64,000 nt of DNA from Cochlodiniinecator piscidefendens (GCF_011326755.1 NZ_JAAOIE010000004.1:1-64000), one strand, 5' to 3'. Positions 34,996-45,421 are shown, counted from the stretch's first letter. Made by a program: numbers and translations. Notes: a model not told the origin generated them from the sequence alone.

Positions 34996-36912
34996 ATGGC
35001 TAAAGTTATCGGTATCGACCTTGGTACTACAAATTCTTGCGTTGCCATCATGGATGGTTCGCAACCACGTGTCATCGAAAACGCCGAAGGCGCGCGCACA
35101 ACGCCGTCTATCGTAGCGTTCACCGACGATGAGCGTCTCGTTGGTCAACCTGCAAAACGTCAGGCTGTTACCAACCCAGAAAACACTGTTTTTGGTGTAA
35201 AGCGTTTGGTTGGCCGTCGTATTGACGACGCGCATCTCGCAAAAGACATGAAAAACCTGCCATTCTCTGTCGTAAACGGCGGCAATGGCGATGCTTGGAT
35301 CGAAGCAAAAGGCGAGAAATACTCTCCTTCGCAAATTTCTGCCTTCATCCTTGGCAAAATGAAAGAAACCGCTGAAAGCTACCTTGGCGAAGAAGTAACA
35401 CAGGCGGTTATCACCGTTCCTGCGTACTTTAACGATGCTCAGCGTCAGGCGACCAAAGACGCCGGCAAAATTGCTGGTCTCGAAGTTCTGCGTATCATCA
35501 ACGAGCCAACAGCGGCTGCGCTGGCTTATGGCCTTGATAAAGACGAAACAAAAACCATCGCGGTCTATGACCTTGGTGGCGGTACATTCGACGTTACCAT
35601 TCTCGAAATCGATGATGGCCTCTTCGAAGTTAAATCTACCAACGGCGACACGTTCCTCGGCGGTGAAGACTTCGACATGCGCATCGTGAACTACCTTGCG
35701 GATGAGTTCAAAAAAGAGAACGGCGTTGATCTGACCAAAGACAAAATGGCCCTTCAGCGTTTGAAAGAAGCTGCTGAAAAAGCCAAAATCGAACTGTCTT
35801 CAGCCAATCAAACTGAAATCAACCAACCCTTCATCAGCATGGACGGCACGACTGGTCAGCCATTGCACTTGGTGCTGAAACTGACCCGTGCAAAGCTAGA
35901 GCAGCTTGTTGGTGATCTGGTCAAAGCGTCTATCAAACCTTGCCAAGCCGCATTGAAAGATGCCGGTCTGTCTGTTGGTGACATCGACGAGATCGTTCTC
36001 GTGGGTGGTATGACACGTATGCCGCGCGTTGTTGAAGAAGTTACAAAATTCTTCGGCAAGGAGCCGCATAAAGGTGTGAACCCTGACGAAGTTGTGGCTT
36101 CCGGCGCAGCGATCCAAGCAGGTGTTTTGCAGGGCGACGTGAAAGACGTTGTTCTTTTAGATGTGACTCCGCTGTCCTTGGGCATTGAAACCCTTGGCGG
36201 TGTGTTCACACGCCTTATCGACCGCAACACCACGATCCCAACGAAGAAATCACAGATCTTCTCAACTGCAGAAGACAACCAAAACGCTGTGACCATCCGT
36301 TGTTTCCAGGGTGAGCGCGAAATGGCTGCGGATAACAAAATCCTTGGTCAATTCAACCTCGAAGAAATCCCACCTGCACCACGTGGCTTGCCTCAGATCG
36401 AAGTGACCTTCGACATCGATGCAAACGGTATCGTATCCGTTGGCGCCGCTGACAAAGGCACTGGCAAAGAGCAAAAAATCACCATCCAAGCCTCTGGTGG
36501 TCTGTCTGACGACGACATCGAGCAAATGGTAAAAGATGCCGAAGCCAACGCTGAAGCGGATAAAGAGCGTAAAGAGCTGGTCGAAGCGAAAAACCAAGCT
36601 GAAAGCCTGATCCATTCCACTGAGAAATCAATGGAAGAGCACAAAGACAAAGTTGACCCGACCACCATCGAGGCCATCGAACTTGCGATTGTTGCTCTGA
36701 AAGATCAGCTTGAGACTGAAAACGCTGATAAGATCAAATCTGGCATCCAGAACGTCACAGAATCAGCGATGAAACTGGGTGAAGCGATCTACAAAGCTGC
36801 TCAGGAAGAGGCCGATGGCGCTGAACCTGAAATGCCAGCCGCAGACGAAATGGGCGACGATGACATCGTTGACGCTGATTTCGAAGATCTTGATAACGAC
36901 AAACGCGCATAA
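34996..36912 (+). CDS. dnaK: DnaK, Hsp70 chaperone
   Basis: A 638-residue Hsp70. The actin-like ATPase domain begins [13 protein letters not shown] and contains [17 protein letters not shown] and [12 protein letters not shown]. The substrate-binding domain begins near residue 390 after the linker [13 protein letters not shown]. The acidic tail is [12 protein letters not shown]. It is preceded by an RpoH promoter and an AGAGGG site, and followed by dnaJ after 81 bases with an intervening terminator-like hairpin. Confidence 0.98.
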   Translation: MAKVIGIDLGTTNSCVAIMDGSQPRVIENAEGARTTPSIVAFTDDERLVGQPAKRQAVTNPENTVFGVKRLVGRRIDDAHLAKDMKNLPFSVVNGGNGDAWIEAKGEKYSPSQISAFILGKMKETAESYLGEEVTQAVITVPAYFNDAQRQATKDAGKIAGLEVLRIINEPTAAALAYGLDKDETKTIAVYDLGGGTFDVTILEIDDGLFEVKSTNGDTFLGGEDFDMRIVNYLADEFKKENGVDLTKDKMALQRLKEAAEKAKIELSSANQTEINQPFISMDGTTGQPLHLVLKLTRAKLEQLVGDLVKASIKPCQAALKDAGLSVGDIDEIVLVGGMTRMPRVVEEVTKFFGKEPHKGVNPDEVVASGAAIQAGVLQGDVKDVVLLDVTPLSLGIETLGGVFTRLIDRNTTIPTKKSQIFSTAEDNQNAVTIRCFQGEREMAADNKILGQFNLEEIPPAPRGLPQIEVTFDIDANGIVSVGAADKGTGKEQKITIQASGGLSDDDIEQMVKDAEANAEADKERKELVEAKNQAESLIHSTEKSMEEHKDKVDPTTIEAIELAIVALKDQLETENADKIKSGIQNVTESAMKLGEAIYKAAQEEADGAEPEMPAADEMGDDDIVDADFEDLDNDKRA

Positions 36913-36939
36913 GATGTCAGGCAACTGACACCCTTATAG

Positions 36940-36969
36940 GCCGGCCTGATTTCTGTCGGGCCGGCTTTT
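36940..36969 (+). terminator. Terminator/attenuator hairpin between dnaK and dnaJ
   Basis: A 10-bp stem with one G-T wobble (arms 36940-36949 and 36956-36965, GCCGGCC core) and a 6-base loop is followed by TTTT. It is GC-rich and strong. Its place between dnaK and dnaJ means it could lower dnaJ expression relative to dnaK or protect the dnaK mRNA end. Confidence 0.8.
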
Positions 36970-36993
36970 GCGTTCCCCACAAAGGGATAAGAA

Positions 36994-38148
36994 ATGGCAA
37001 AGCGCGACTATTACGAAACGCTCGGTGTCTCTAAAGGAGCCTCCGCAGACGAAATCAAAAAAGGCTTTCGCAAGAAGGCCAAAGAGTTGCACCCAGATCG
37101 CAACACTGACAATCCAGATGCGGAAGAACAATTCAAAGAGGCCAATGAGGCCTATGAAGTTCTAAAGGATCAGGAAAAGAAAGCTGCCTATGACCGTTAT
37201 GGTCATGCCGCATTCGAAGGTGGCATGGGCGGCGGTCAACGTGGCGGTGGCGGCTATGGCGGCCAAGGCGATTTTGCCTCTGCGTTCTCTGACATCTTCG
37301 ACGACCTGTTTGGCGGCGGCGGCGGTGGTTTTGGTGGCCAAGGCGGCGGACGCCAGCGTGCAACGCGTGGTTCTGACCTACGGTACAATCTTCGCGTGAC
37401 ACTCGAAGAGGCTTACTCAGGCCTTCAAAAAACCATCAACGTTCCCGGTACAATCGCCTGCGCCCCCTGTAAAGGCACAGGTGCCGAAGCAGGCGCTGAA
37501 CCTGTGACCTGCCCGACCTGTTCAGGCATGGGTAAAGTGCGGGCGCAGCAGGGTTTCTTCACCGTTGAACGCACTTGCCCCACCTGTCAGGGTGCGGGTC
37601 AAACGATCAAAAACCCATGCAAAACATGTGGTGGTGCCGGTCGTGAGGAAAAAGAACGCACGCTCAGCGTCAATATCCCAGCAGGTGTTGAAACCGGAAC
37701 ACGTATTCGCCTAAGCGGCGAAGGCGAAGCTGGCCTACGCGGCGGTCCATCTGGTGATTTGTATATCTTTATCGAGGTTCAGGATCACGCAATCTTCCAA
37801 CGAGAAGGTGAAAACCTATTCTGCCGCGTACCCGTTTCAATGTCATCAGCTGCCTTGGGCGGCGATATTGAAGTCCCAACAATTGATGGCGGACGGTCGC
37901 GCGTAAAAATCCCATCAGGTAGCCAATCAGGCCGTCAGATGCGCCTACGCAGCAAAGGAATGCCATTCCTACGCGGCAATGGGCAGGGGGATATGTTCAT
38001 CGAACTGGCCGTTGAAACGCCCGTGAACCTGACCGCACGTCAAAAGGAAATTCTGCGCGAATTTGATGATATTCAAGCAGATAACAATCCTGAAGGTTCA
38101 AGCTTTTTCAAAACTGTAAAAGGGTTTTGGGACAGCATGAAAAGTTAA
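36994..38148 (+). CDS. dnaJ: DnaJ, Hsp40 co-chaperone
   Basis: A 384-residue type I J-protein. The J domain has the HPD motif in LHPDRN (near residue 33). A glycine/phenylalanine-rich region covers about 75-125. Four zinc-finger repeats CxxCxGxG follow ([32 protein letters not shown]; about 150-210). The C-terminal client-binding domains complete it. It works with DnaK just upstream. Confidence 0.98.
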   Translation: MAKRDYYETLGVSKGASADEIKKGFRKKAKELHPDRNTDNPDAEEQFKEANEAYEVLKDQEKKAAYDRYGHAAFEGGMGGGQRGGGGYGGQGDFASAFSDIFDDLFGGGGGGFGGQGGGRQRATRGSDLRYNLRVTLEEAYSGLQKTINVPGTIACAPCKGTGAEAGAEPVTCPTCSGMGKVRAQQGFFTVERTCPTCQGAGQTIKNPCKTCGGAGREEKERTLSVNIPAGVETGTRIRLSGEGEAGLRGGPSGDLYIFIEVQDHAIFQREGENLFCRVPVSMSSAALGGDIEVPTIDGGRSRVKIPSGSQSGRQMRLRSKGMPFLRGNGQGDMFIELAVETPVNLTARQKEILREFDDIQADNNPEGSSFFKTVKGFWDSMKS

Positions 38149-38150
38149 AA

Positions 38151-38176
38151 GCGCGGCCTTTAACAGGCCACGCTTT
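38151..38176 (+). terminator. Terminator hairpin after dnaJ (first of two)
   Basis: Arms 38151-38159 and 38165-38173 (GCGCGGCCT / AGGCCACGC) form a 9-bp stem with one mismatch and a 5-base loop, followed by TTT. It lies 2 bases after the dnaJ stop. A stronger hairpin follows at 38188. Confidence 0.65.
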
Positions 38177-38187
38177 CATTTTGTATC

Positions 38188-38214
38188 AAAGGCCAGCAAC
38201 AGCTGGCCTTTTTT
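38188..38214. terminator. Terminator hairpin between dnaJ and the RND transporter
   Basis: A perfect 10-bp stem AAAGGCCAGC / GCTGGCCTTT with an AACA loop ends in six T on the plus strand (to 38214). It overlaps the last bases of the minus-strand RND gene. It terminates dnaJ transcription; for the opposing gene only three T follow, so its activity in that direction is doubtful. Confidence 0.85.
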
Positions 38215-41200
38215 ATTTGGCTAAACGCTCGGCCTTACGCGCACCGGGAAACATCGTGTAATAGAACACCGGCGCAGCAATAAGCGTAAGGACCGTCGCG
38301 AAGGCAAGGCCGCCCATAATTGTAACTGCCATGCTCGCAAAGAATGCATCACCCAGTAGTGGTAACATCCCCAAAATCGTCGTAACAGCCGCAAGAACAA
38401 CCGGCCTGATCCGAGACTTACCAGCCAGCACAACTGCATCGGAAATCTGCAGACCCTCTTTACGTTGTAAATCGATCTCTTCGACCAGAACGATACCGTT
38501 TTTGATCAACATTCCTGACAGCGACAGTAGACCCAGCAACGCCGTAAAGGAAAACGGCAGGCCAGTTCCCAACAATCCTAGAGCAACGCCATTGATGCTC
38601 ATGGGGACCAGCAACCAGATCACCAAAGGCTGACGCAAAGCGTTAAACAGCAGGATCGAAATCAGCACCATGATCAAAAAAGTGACAGGCAATGTAGACC
38701 CAAGAGATGCATTCGCATCGCCAGAGCTTTCGTGATCCCCACCCCAAGCAAGACTATACCCCGATGGAAGTTCAAGCGCCTCAATCGCATGTTGAACCTC
38801 TGTAAAGACTGCTGCAGCGGTTAGGTCCGACGATATACTCGCACGTACCGTTATTGTTGGAACACGATCGCGACGCCGAATGGTGTTATCTGTAACAACA
38901 TAGTCAAACCCGTCTATGACCTGCTCAATTGGAACATACTGGTTCGCGCTGTCAGAATAGATCACTTGGTTCAACAGGTGCCCACTTTGCGCACGCTCTG
39001 CGGCACTTTGCCTGATAACAATCGGGATAAGCCGTTCATTTTCGCGGTAAACCCCAGCTTGAAACCCATCCGTCGCCAGCAGTAATACATTGGCAATTGC
39101 ATCCCGAGTGACACCTGCAGTCTGCGCACGCTCAGCCGCATAAATTGGCTGCAAAACCAGACTCCGTTCGCGCCAATCTGTGCGCAGGCTATGTACATTC
39201 TCTGACGCGCTACGCAACGTTGTAGCAACTTCATCAGACAACGCCCTCAAGACATCCCGGTCAGGTCCGCTGAGGCGCACCTCAATTGGTGCCCCACCAC
39301 CCGGTCCAAACACCATGCGTTCGGTCCTGAACTCTCCTTCAGGCAATGCCTCAGCTGCGTAAGCTTCGATATCGGCAATCAGAGGCGGAATTTCGTCCAA
39401 TGTAGACGTCCGTACAATCAAATGCCCATAAGAAGGATCTGACTGCTCAGCGCCATAAGTCAAAATAAACCGAGTTGCCCCCTCTCCGACAAACGCAGAC
39501 GTTGAGACAACTGTTTCCTGATCCGCCAGCCATGCTTCAAACAATTCCAGCTTATCCGACGTTTCGTTGATGTCGGTGCCTTCTTGTAACTTCATGTGAA
39601 CGTAAAAGATTGGAGTATTTGAATCTGGGAAAAACTGCTGTTTGACAGACCCAAACGCCATGACGCACACGACAGTCAAACCAATCAGACCAGCAATAAC
39701 CAACCAGCGAAGCTTCATCGCCCAACGCAATGCCGCTCCATACAAGTTAAACAGAAGGCTATTATACGCTTCGCCAGCGCCAGCCTCTTCGGTTTTAAAG
39801 AAATAGTGACCCAACAGCGGTGTGACCGAAATTGCCAATATCCAGCTGAGCGTCAGAGAAATTCCAATCACCGCAAATAACGAGAATAAGAATTCGCCAG
39901 TCGCATCATTGGACAGCCCAATGCCGGCAAAGGCCATGATCGCAATCGCCGTCGCCCCCAAGAGCGGAATTTGCGTTTTGCTCACAGCTTCATCGGCCGC
40001 TTCACGGCTCGATTTTCCATGGCGCATGGCATTTTGCATGCCTTCAGCCACCACAATCGCGTTATCGACAAGCATACCCATCGCGATGATCAGCGCACCA
40101 AGCGAAATGCGTTCCATTTCGATCGAGAACAAGAACATGAAAAAAACCGTCCCCACAACGGTCAGAAACAACGTCCCACCGACAACCACCGCCGCCCGTG
40201 GCCCCATCGCAACCGCCAAAACAGCAACCACAATGGCAACGGAAATCGCCAAGTTTAGCAAAAAGTTCTGACTGGCAGCATCCACCACCAAATGTTGCTG
40301 GTAGATTGGGAAAATTTCGACACCAGCAGGGATATTCTGCTGCATTTGCGCCAACCGGGCATCGACACGGTTCCCCACATCAACAATGTTTTCCTGCGCC
40401 AGTCCAGATACACCCAATGTGAAGGCTTCTGTTCCGTTAAAACGTATAATTTGCGAAGGTAGCTCAACCCGGCTGCGGGACACCTCTCCGATGTCAGCAA
40501 GGTTGATAACCGCACCCCCAACGCCGATAGCCAAGCCCGCAATTTCGCTGACGCTATCTGACCCTTCGGGCGTCAAAATACGTAACCGGTCTGATCCGTC
40601 CAAAAACGACCCAGCCGCAGTCAAACTATTGGCATTCGCAATAGCGTTCGCAATAGCAGTTGGAGGAACACCAAGGTTCACCATGACCGGTGACGACGGT
40701 TCAACAAATATGTTCTCTTCGGGAAGGCCAGCAGTGTTAACATCTGCCACACCCTGCACCGCCAATAACTCTCGTCTTAGGTAGGTCGCCAGCTCATATT
40801 TTTCTGCATCGCTAAACCCTTCGGCTGTAACGGCAAAGAATATTCCGAATACATCGCCAAAACTATCATTCACAATAGGCGGTTGAGCACCCGATGGAAG
40901 GCGCACATCATTTACGTTGTTGCGTAAATCGACCCAAATGGCTGGTAACTCTGTTCCGTCAAAATTCGATCTCATCTCAACGTCGATCAAAGACATGCCC
41001 GGCGTGTTGCGTGATGTAATACGCTCAACCTCTCCCATCTTTTGAATCGCGGCTTCTAATGGTTCAGAAATCTCGGCGGCGACCTCTTCGGCAGAGGCTC
41101 CTGGGTATTGCGTGACAATAACGGCTTGTTTGATGGTAAAGGCCGGATCTTCAAGACGGCCAAGATTGAAAAACCCAAATATACCTCCAAAGAGGCACCC

Positions 41201-41257
41201 TAACATCACCATCCATGTCAAAAGAGGGTTGTTTATAGATCCACGTGCAATCGACAT
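38213..41257 (-). CDS. RND-family efflux transporter, inner-membrane pump subunit (AcrB-type)
   Basis: A 1014-residue pump with the RND pattern: a first membrane helix, a large periplasmic loop, six helices, a second loop and five or six more helices. The helix-4 acid pair region GMLVDNAIVVAEGMQNA carries the proton-relay Asp residues. Segments TQYPGASAEEV and FFPDSNTPIFYVHM mark the porter domains. It follows its adaptor by 9 bases in a tetR-adaptor-pump operon. Substrates are not known; no outer-membrane TolC-type gene lies beside it. Confidence 0.94.
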   Translation of the reverse strand: MSIARGSINNPLLTWMVMLGCLFGGIFGFFNLGRLEDPAFTIKQAVIVTQYPGASAEEVAAEISEPLEAAIQKMGEVERITSRNTPGMSLIDVEMRSNFDGTELPAIWVDLRNNVNDVRLPSGAQPPIVNDSFGDVFGIFFAVTAEGFSDAEKYELATYLRRELLAVQGVADVNTAGLPEENIFVEPSSPVMVNLGVPPTAIANAIANANSLTAAGSFLDGSDRLRILTPEGSDSVSEIAGLAIGVGGAVINLADIGEVSRSRVELPSQIIRFNGTEAFTLGVSGLAQENIVDVGNRVDARLAQMQQNIPAGVEIFPIYQQHLVVDAASQNFLLNLAISVAIVVAVLAVAMGPRAAVVVGGTLFLTVVGTVFFMFLFSIEMERISLGALIIAMGMLVDNAIVVAEGMQNAMRHGKSSREAADEAVSKTQIPLLGATAIAIMAFAGIGLSNDATGEFLFSLFAVIGISLTLSWILAISVTPLLGHYFFKTEEAGAGEAYNSLLFNLYGAALRWAMKLRWLVIAGLIGLTVVCVMAFGSVKQQFFPDSNTPIFYVHMKLQEGTDINETSDKLELFEAWLADQETVVSTSAFVGEGATRFILTYGAEQSDPSYGHLIVRTSTLDEIPPLIADIEAYAAEALPEGEFRTERMVFGPGGGAPIEVRLSGPDRDVLRALSDEVATTLRSASENVHSLRTDWRERSLVLQPIYAAERAQTAGVTRDAIANVLLLATDGFQAGVYRENERLIPIVIRQSAAERAQSGHLLNQVIYSDSANQYVPIEQVIDGFDYVVTDNTIRRRDRVPTITVRASISSDLTAAAVFTEVQHAIEALELPSGYSLAWGGDHESSGDANASLGSTLPVTFLIMVLISILLFNALRQPLVIWLLVPMSINGVALGLLGTGLPFSFTALLGLLSLSGMLIKNGIVLVEEIDLQRKEGLQISDAVVLAGKSRIRPVVLAAVTTILGMLPLLGDAFFASMAVTIMGGLAFATVLTLIAAPVFYYTMFPGARKAERLAK

Positions 41258-41266
41258 AATCTGTTC

Positions 41267-42313
41267 CTACTGCCCAAAGCCAACAAAGCGACGTGCGTCT
41301 TGCCCGTCGATCAAAACGTTGGTCCCAGTTGCAACAATTTCGGTTCCAACGGCCGGGCCATCCAGCAAAACAATACGCCCATCTTCTGAGGCATCGATTT
41401 CTACCTCTACGCGTTCAAGACTACCGGCTTCCCCGTTCTCAGAGTTAAATACAAAAAGAAACGTTTCGCCGTTTGGCCCGAACGAAAGCGCAGACGCGGG
41501 CAGGATCACAACAGCATTATTATTTACCCGTGGCTGCGCTACGACAGTAACAGAGGCACCCGGAAGCAACTGCATCCCTTCTGGCCGCGCCATGCCAAGC
41601 GTTATGCGAAATGTTTGTCCGACACTCGCAGCCTCAGCCACATATTCACGCAGTTGCAGAGGAAAACGTTCGTCAGACCCGGGAAAGACTGCGTAGATCT
41701 CAAACGATTGATCATCTTCCTGCGCCCCCCGAAACAGAATTTCCGGTACATCAATTTCAACGCGCAGTTCAGACATATCATGCAATCGAACAACTGCAGT
41801 ACCCGCATTGATCGTGGTAAAGTTGGCCGTATTACGCGATGCAATTAACCCATCGAAAGGCATATGTAACGTCGCGTGGTTCAATGCATCCCGCGCCACT
41901 TCGACTGAAATCTCGGCGGATGCAACGTTGGTTTCCGCGTCTTGAATTGAAACCTGAGAAACCGACGAAGCACTTAAAGAATTGAGGCGCGTCAATACAC
42001 GGCCAGCCTGATCTGATTGCAACTCAGCCTGCGCAAGTTGCCGTTCAAACGGCGCGAGATCCAACTGCGCAATCAGCGCCCCTTGAGGAAGCTCTGTACC
42101 TTCAACCACGGGAAATTCAATAATTTGACCACCTACCTGAAATGCCAAATCAACGGTTTGTCGCGCAACGACCCGCCCGAAAAAGCGCCGTTCGAAACCG
42201 ACGTTATCCAGTTCAATCGTAGCCAACTTAACAGACCGCGGAGCATCTTGGGCCACCGCTGCACTGAAAACCAATGCGGAAAACAATCCCGCGATAAAAC
42301 CCAATCGTTTCAT
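41267..42313 (-). CDS. RND efflux periplasmic adaptor (membrane fusion protein)
   Basis: A 348-residue protein. The signal peptide spans about residues 1-21 (ending AVAQ). A lipoyl-like half and a helical hairpin follow (AQAELQSDQAGRVLTRL...), then beta-barrel and membrane-proximal domains. It links the RND pump to an outer-membrane channel. No lipobox cysteine is seen. It lies 13 bases after the tetR gene and 9 before the pump gene. Confidence 0.92.
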   Translation of the reverse strand: MKRLGFIAGLFSALVFSAAVAQDAPRSVKLATIELDNVGFERRFFGRVVARQTVDLAFQVGGQIIEFPVVEGTELPQGALIAQLDLAPFERQLAQAELQSDQAGRVLTRLNSLSASSVSQVSIQDAETNVASAEISVEVARDALNHATLHMPFDGLIASRNTANFTTINAGTAVVRLHDMSELRVEIDVPEILFRGAQEDDQSFEIYAVFPGSDERFPLQLREYVAEAASVGQTFRITLGMARPEGMQLLPGASVTVVAQPRVNNNAVVILPASALSFGPNGETFLFVFNSENGEAGSLERVEVEIDASEDGRIVLLDGPAVGTEIVATGTNVLIDGQDARRFVGFGQ

Positions 42314-42326
42314 TTTGAATCTCCGT

Positions 42327-42902
42327 CTATTCTTCTATATCGACGTAACTTTGCAATGCCTGCGCAAACATGCGCAGTTTTGCTTCATCTTGTTCTTGGC
42401 TCAGAGCATCAAGTTTCATGATGTGAGCACATATATCAAATCCTGCCATGTGCGCCGCGATCAAAGAAGCGCGCAACTGCGCATCCCGCCCGCCTAACCA
42501 TGACGCAATCGGGTCAACCACATTTTTCTGCAATGCGCGTTTAACAATTGGGCAGGCAATTGGGCTAGTGGCTGATCGGAACAGGGCCAACCCCGGATCA
42601 AAATCGTCTTCTTTTTCTTTTGTCGTAATTGCGACCACTGCCCTGGCACCAAATTCATTCCGCGGCCCTTGCAACAACGCGTCTAACTCGATGCATGAAA
42701 ACACAGCAGATGCGAATAAGTCTTCTTTGGAACCAAAGTATCGACTGATTAGAGCAACATTGACGCCTGCCAACGCCGCAATTTCTCTTAAGCCCGCTTT
42801 GTCATATCCTTTGTCCGTAAACACTTTCTGCGCAGCGAGACGAATCTCCTGCGACGTCATTTCGGCATCTCTCTTGCGCGCGGTCTCTATCATGCGGCCC
42901 AT
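42327..42902 (-). CDS. TetR/AcrR-family repressor of the RND efflux operon
   Basis: A 191-residue TetR-type regulator. The helix-turn-helix lies at about residues 40-62 (REIAALAGVNVALISRYFG). The first ATG is 1 base from a palindrome and has no ribosome site; the ATG at 42860 has AAGAGAGA upstream and would give 177 residues, so it is a strong alternative start. As first gene of the operon with adaptor and pump, it probably represses all three. Confidence 0.88.
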   Translation of the reverse strand: MGRMIETARKRDAEMTSQEIRLAAQKVFTDKGYDKAGLREIAALAGVNVALISRYFGSKEDLFASAVFSCIELDALLQGPRNEFGARAVVAITTKEKEDDFDPGLALFRSATSPIACPIVKRALQKNVVDPIASWLGGRDAQLRASLIAAHMAGFDICAHIMKLDALSQEQDEAKLRMFAQALQSYVDIEE

Positions 42903-42918
42903 GTAAACACATGTTTAC
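42903..42918. promoter_or_regulatory. Operator palindrome upstream of the tetR-RND operon
   Basis: GTAAACA-CA-TGTTTAC is a perfect 7-bp inverted repeat with a 2-base centre. It lies directly before the first tetR start (or 43 bases before the alternative start at 42860) and in the 103-base region shared with radC. Its form is typical of TetR-family autoregulatory sites. Confidence 0.8.
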
Positions 42919-43005
42919 TTTTTGTCGAGCCCTTATTTTTAAGAGTAATATGGCCGTGCAATTGTCAGTTAACACTTCCTTCACGAAATAATTTCAAAAA
43001 TAGGT

Positions 43006-43767
43006 ATGTCTCGTCCAAACCAATTTGCAGAAGCACCTTTGCCACTCTTTGAGAGTGATGAAGTGGTTATTGTTCCTGCCAAAGATACGAAGCCTCCTTC
43101 GTATTTACGGGACCACCGCCAACGGCTGCGCGAACGTTTCATGATCGGTGGAGCAAACGCAGTCCCAGAATATGAGCTATTGGAACTGATCCTATTTCGG
43201 GCAATCCCTAGAAAAGACGTCAAACCTCTCGCTCGCTTGCTTCTTGAAACCTTTGGGGATTTCAATCGCGTGATCTCTGCCCCAACGGATCGGCTTAGGG
43301 ATGTGACCGGGGTTGGCGAAGCAGTCGTAATTGAACTCAAAATCATCGAGGCAGCCGCACATCGCTTGGCACGTGCAAAGGTGATGAAAAGATCCGTGCT
43401 ATCCAGTTGGGATGAGGTTTTAGACTACTGCCACACGACGATGGCACACAGGGAAACTGAACATTTTCGCGTGTTATATCTCGACCGCAAAAACGTTCTA
43501 ATCGCAGACGAAGAACAGGCCAAAGGCACCGTTGATCATGTCCCTGTCTACCCGCGCGAAATCATGAAACGCGCACTTGAGCTAAACGCCTCGGCTCTTA
43601 TTCTTGTGCATAATCATCCATCTGGCGACCCGACCCCTTCAGATGCTGATATTATCATGACCAATCAAATCCGCGACGCATCAGAGGCCTTAAGCCTAAC
43701 CCTACATGACCACCTAATCATCGGGAAATCTTGTGAACTTAGTTTCCGGTCAGCAGGATATCTGTAA
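43006..43767 (+). CDS. radC: RadC-family JAB-domain protein
   Basis: A 253-residue RadC protein. The helix-hairpin-helix region is near residues 95-110 (DVTGVGEAVVIELK). The C-terminal JAB1/MPN-type domain has the metal motif HNHPSGDPTPSDAD (about 205-218). RadC was linked to DNA repair, but its true function is still unsettled. It is divergent from the tetR gene and converges with the OmpA-fusion gene 5 bases away. Confidence 0.92.
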   Translation: MSRPNQFAEAPLPLFESDEVVIVPAKDTKPPSYLRDHRQRLRERFMIGGANAVPEYELLELILFRAIPRKDVKPLARLLLETFGDFNRVISAPTDRLRDVTGVGEAVVIELKIIEAAAHRLARAKVMKRSVLSSWDEVLDYCHTTMAHRETEHFRVLYLDRKNVLIADEEQAKGTVDHVPVYPREIMKRALELNASALILVHNHPSGDPTPSDADIIMTNQIRDASEALSLTLHDHLIIGKSCELSFRSAGYL

Positions 43768-43772
43768 GCTAA

Positions 43773-45326
43773 TCATCGTTGCAGTGGACGTACCCAAAGT
43801 TCGACCCGACGGTTGATTTGCCGCCCTAAATCGCTGTCATCACACGCCATGGGCAGGGCTTCGCCAAATGCTTCGACCCCTAAATCTAGGCGTGATCGGT
43901 CAGTGGTTTCCAGCAGATCAAGCACACCGTTTTGCACAGCATTCGCACGCCGCAATGCGATCCGTCGATTACCATCGGCAGGACCCTCACCATCACTAAA
44001 TCCGACAAACGCCAGCTCAACGCCGTCAAAACGGCCCGCATCCATATATTGCGCTAAGACACGCGCGTTCGCCCGGCTTTGTGCATCTAAATCGGTTGAG
44101 CCCCTCCGAAACCTAAAGGTCAGTGAAAGACGGCGCGCACCCGTTAAATAACCAACCATGCGCTGTAATTCTTCTAACTCAATTTCGTCGCCGGCTTGTG
44201 CAATTGCATTGGCAAATCGATCCCCCTGACGCGACAGAGGAATTTCCGTTAATCGCTGATCCCCAAATCCGGCCTCGGACACAACCTGCTGCGCATCTTC
44301 TGAATCGAGATATTTCAAAAAGTCGCGCGCAAAACGTGGCAGGCGGTAACCCGGTGTATAAACATAATAAGGTGCAACAAACGGATAATCCTCAGACTTC
44401 ACCGCGCTTTGGTCAGGCGCGAACGAAAATCCACAAGAGCCGGTCAAACGTAAAATACGCCCACCCGCTACTTGCGACAGACGCCCCAGACCAAGCGCTA
44501 AGGGATCGCGCGCAACCCGCGCAACCAAATCCCGGCTATTCGCATGAACCTCAACATCGTCCGCGCGCACAGAGGCAAATTGCAACCCCTCACGCTGTTC
44601 TGGTGCTAACACATGCAGGCTCAGGGGGAGATCACCACCGCCAACGTCGTCCCAATTGTCAACTGCACCCGCATGAATACGGCGCAGGTCCGCAACACTG
44701 ATCTCTTCTTGATGGTTGTCTTCAGCCACAATTGGTACCAAGGCGTCCAACGCCAAAACACGGCTGCGGCGTGGATCATCCAAGTCGCCCACACCTTCTG
44801 CTTGGGCCCGTTCGTTTTCATTTGGTGTAACTTCGCGATTAGACAGGATCAATTCTGCCTGACCGTCAATCAGTGCCTCGAAACCTGCACTTGAAGTGGA
44901 TAAGTCAAACTGCACCCGTGCAATCTGCGCATTTGTGGCAGTATCCGATAACAAATATTGGAAAGAAATACCTTCGCCAATTTGCGTTGCTGTCAGGCCT
45001 TCTTGGGCGGAAAACCCTTCTAAGAGAGCAGGCAAAAGCGAGACGCCGACCGTGGTATCACCGCCAATAAGCAATTGCGCGACATGCGCCTCAAGGTCGG
45101 GACAACCAGGGCCGGCGCATATCACGCCGCTCCCATCAACCGTTAATACCCCGTAGATCGTATCAACTCGATAGAATTGCCCGTCATAAGTTAGAAGATT
45201 ACCTTCGACAGCGACCGCCCCATCCGGCGAAGACAGCGTCACATCCTGCGCCATAACTTCGGTGAAAAAAACCGCTGCCAAACAGCCCAAGACAACCGTT
45301 TTTACAAAAGCCCGCATAGAACGCAT
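43773..45326 (-). CDS. Periplasmic PstS-like binding domain fused to an OmpA-like domain
   Basis: About 517 residues from the ATG at 45326 (AAAGGA close upstream; the frame is open 7 codons further). A signal peptide ends VMAQ. The middle (about 95-380) resembles a phosphate-type (PstS-like) substrate-binding domain. The C-terminal 120 residues are OmpA-like: SRANARVLAQYMDAGRF, FVGFSDGEGP and the closing NRRVELWVRP, normally a peptidoglycan-binding module. It may tie ligand sensing or scavenging to the cell wall. The precise role is unknown. Confidence 0.82.
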   Translation of the reverse strand: MRSMRAFVKTVVLGCLAAVFFTEVMAQDVTLSSPDGAVAVEGNLLTYDGQFYRVDTIYGVLTVDGSGVICAGPGCPDLEAHVAQLLIGGDTTVGVSLLPALLEGFSAQEGLTATQIGEGISFQYLLSDTATNAQIARVQFDLSTSSAGFEALIDGQAELILSNREVTPNENERAQAEGVGDLDDPRRSRVLALDALVPIVAEDNHQEEISVADLRRIHAGAVDNWDDVGGGDLPLSLHVLAPEQREGLQFASVRADDVEVHANSRDLVARVARDPLALGLGRLSQVAGGRILRLTGSCGFSFAPDQSAVKSEDYPFVAPYYVYTPGYRLPRFARDFLKYLDSEDAQQVVSEAGFGDQRLTEIPLSRQGDRFANAIAQAGDEIELEELQRMVGYLTGARRLSLTFRFRRGSTDLDAQSRANARVLAQYMDAGRFDGVELAFVGFSDGEGPADGNRRIALRRANAVQNGVLDLLETTDRSRLDLGVEAFGEALPMACDDSDLGRQINRRVELWVRPLQR

Positions 45327-45391
45327 ATATCCTTTATCCCGCTCCAATGACCTTCTGGCTTTGGGCGCGAAAATACAACTATTTCTTATTG

Positions 45392-45421
45392 AAAATGGGC
45401 CGCCTCAATCATGAGCGGCCC
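45392..45421 (-). terminator. Terminator of secA
   Basis: A GGGCCGC / GCGGCCC stem (45397-45403 and 45415-45421), extended by 3 bp after one bulged base, reads into a short T run on the minus strand (complement of AAAA at 45392-45395). It starts 11 bases after the secA stop codon. Confidence 0.7.

Noticed and set aside
37230-37360. GGC-rich tandem-like repeat in dnaJ
   Set aside because: It is the ordinary glycine/phenylalanine-rich linker of DnaJ.
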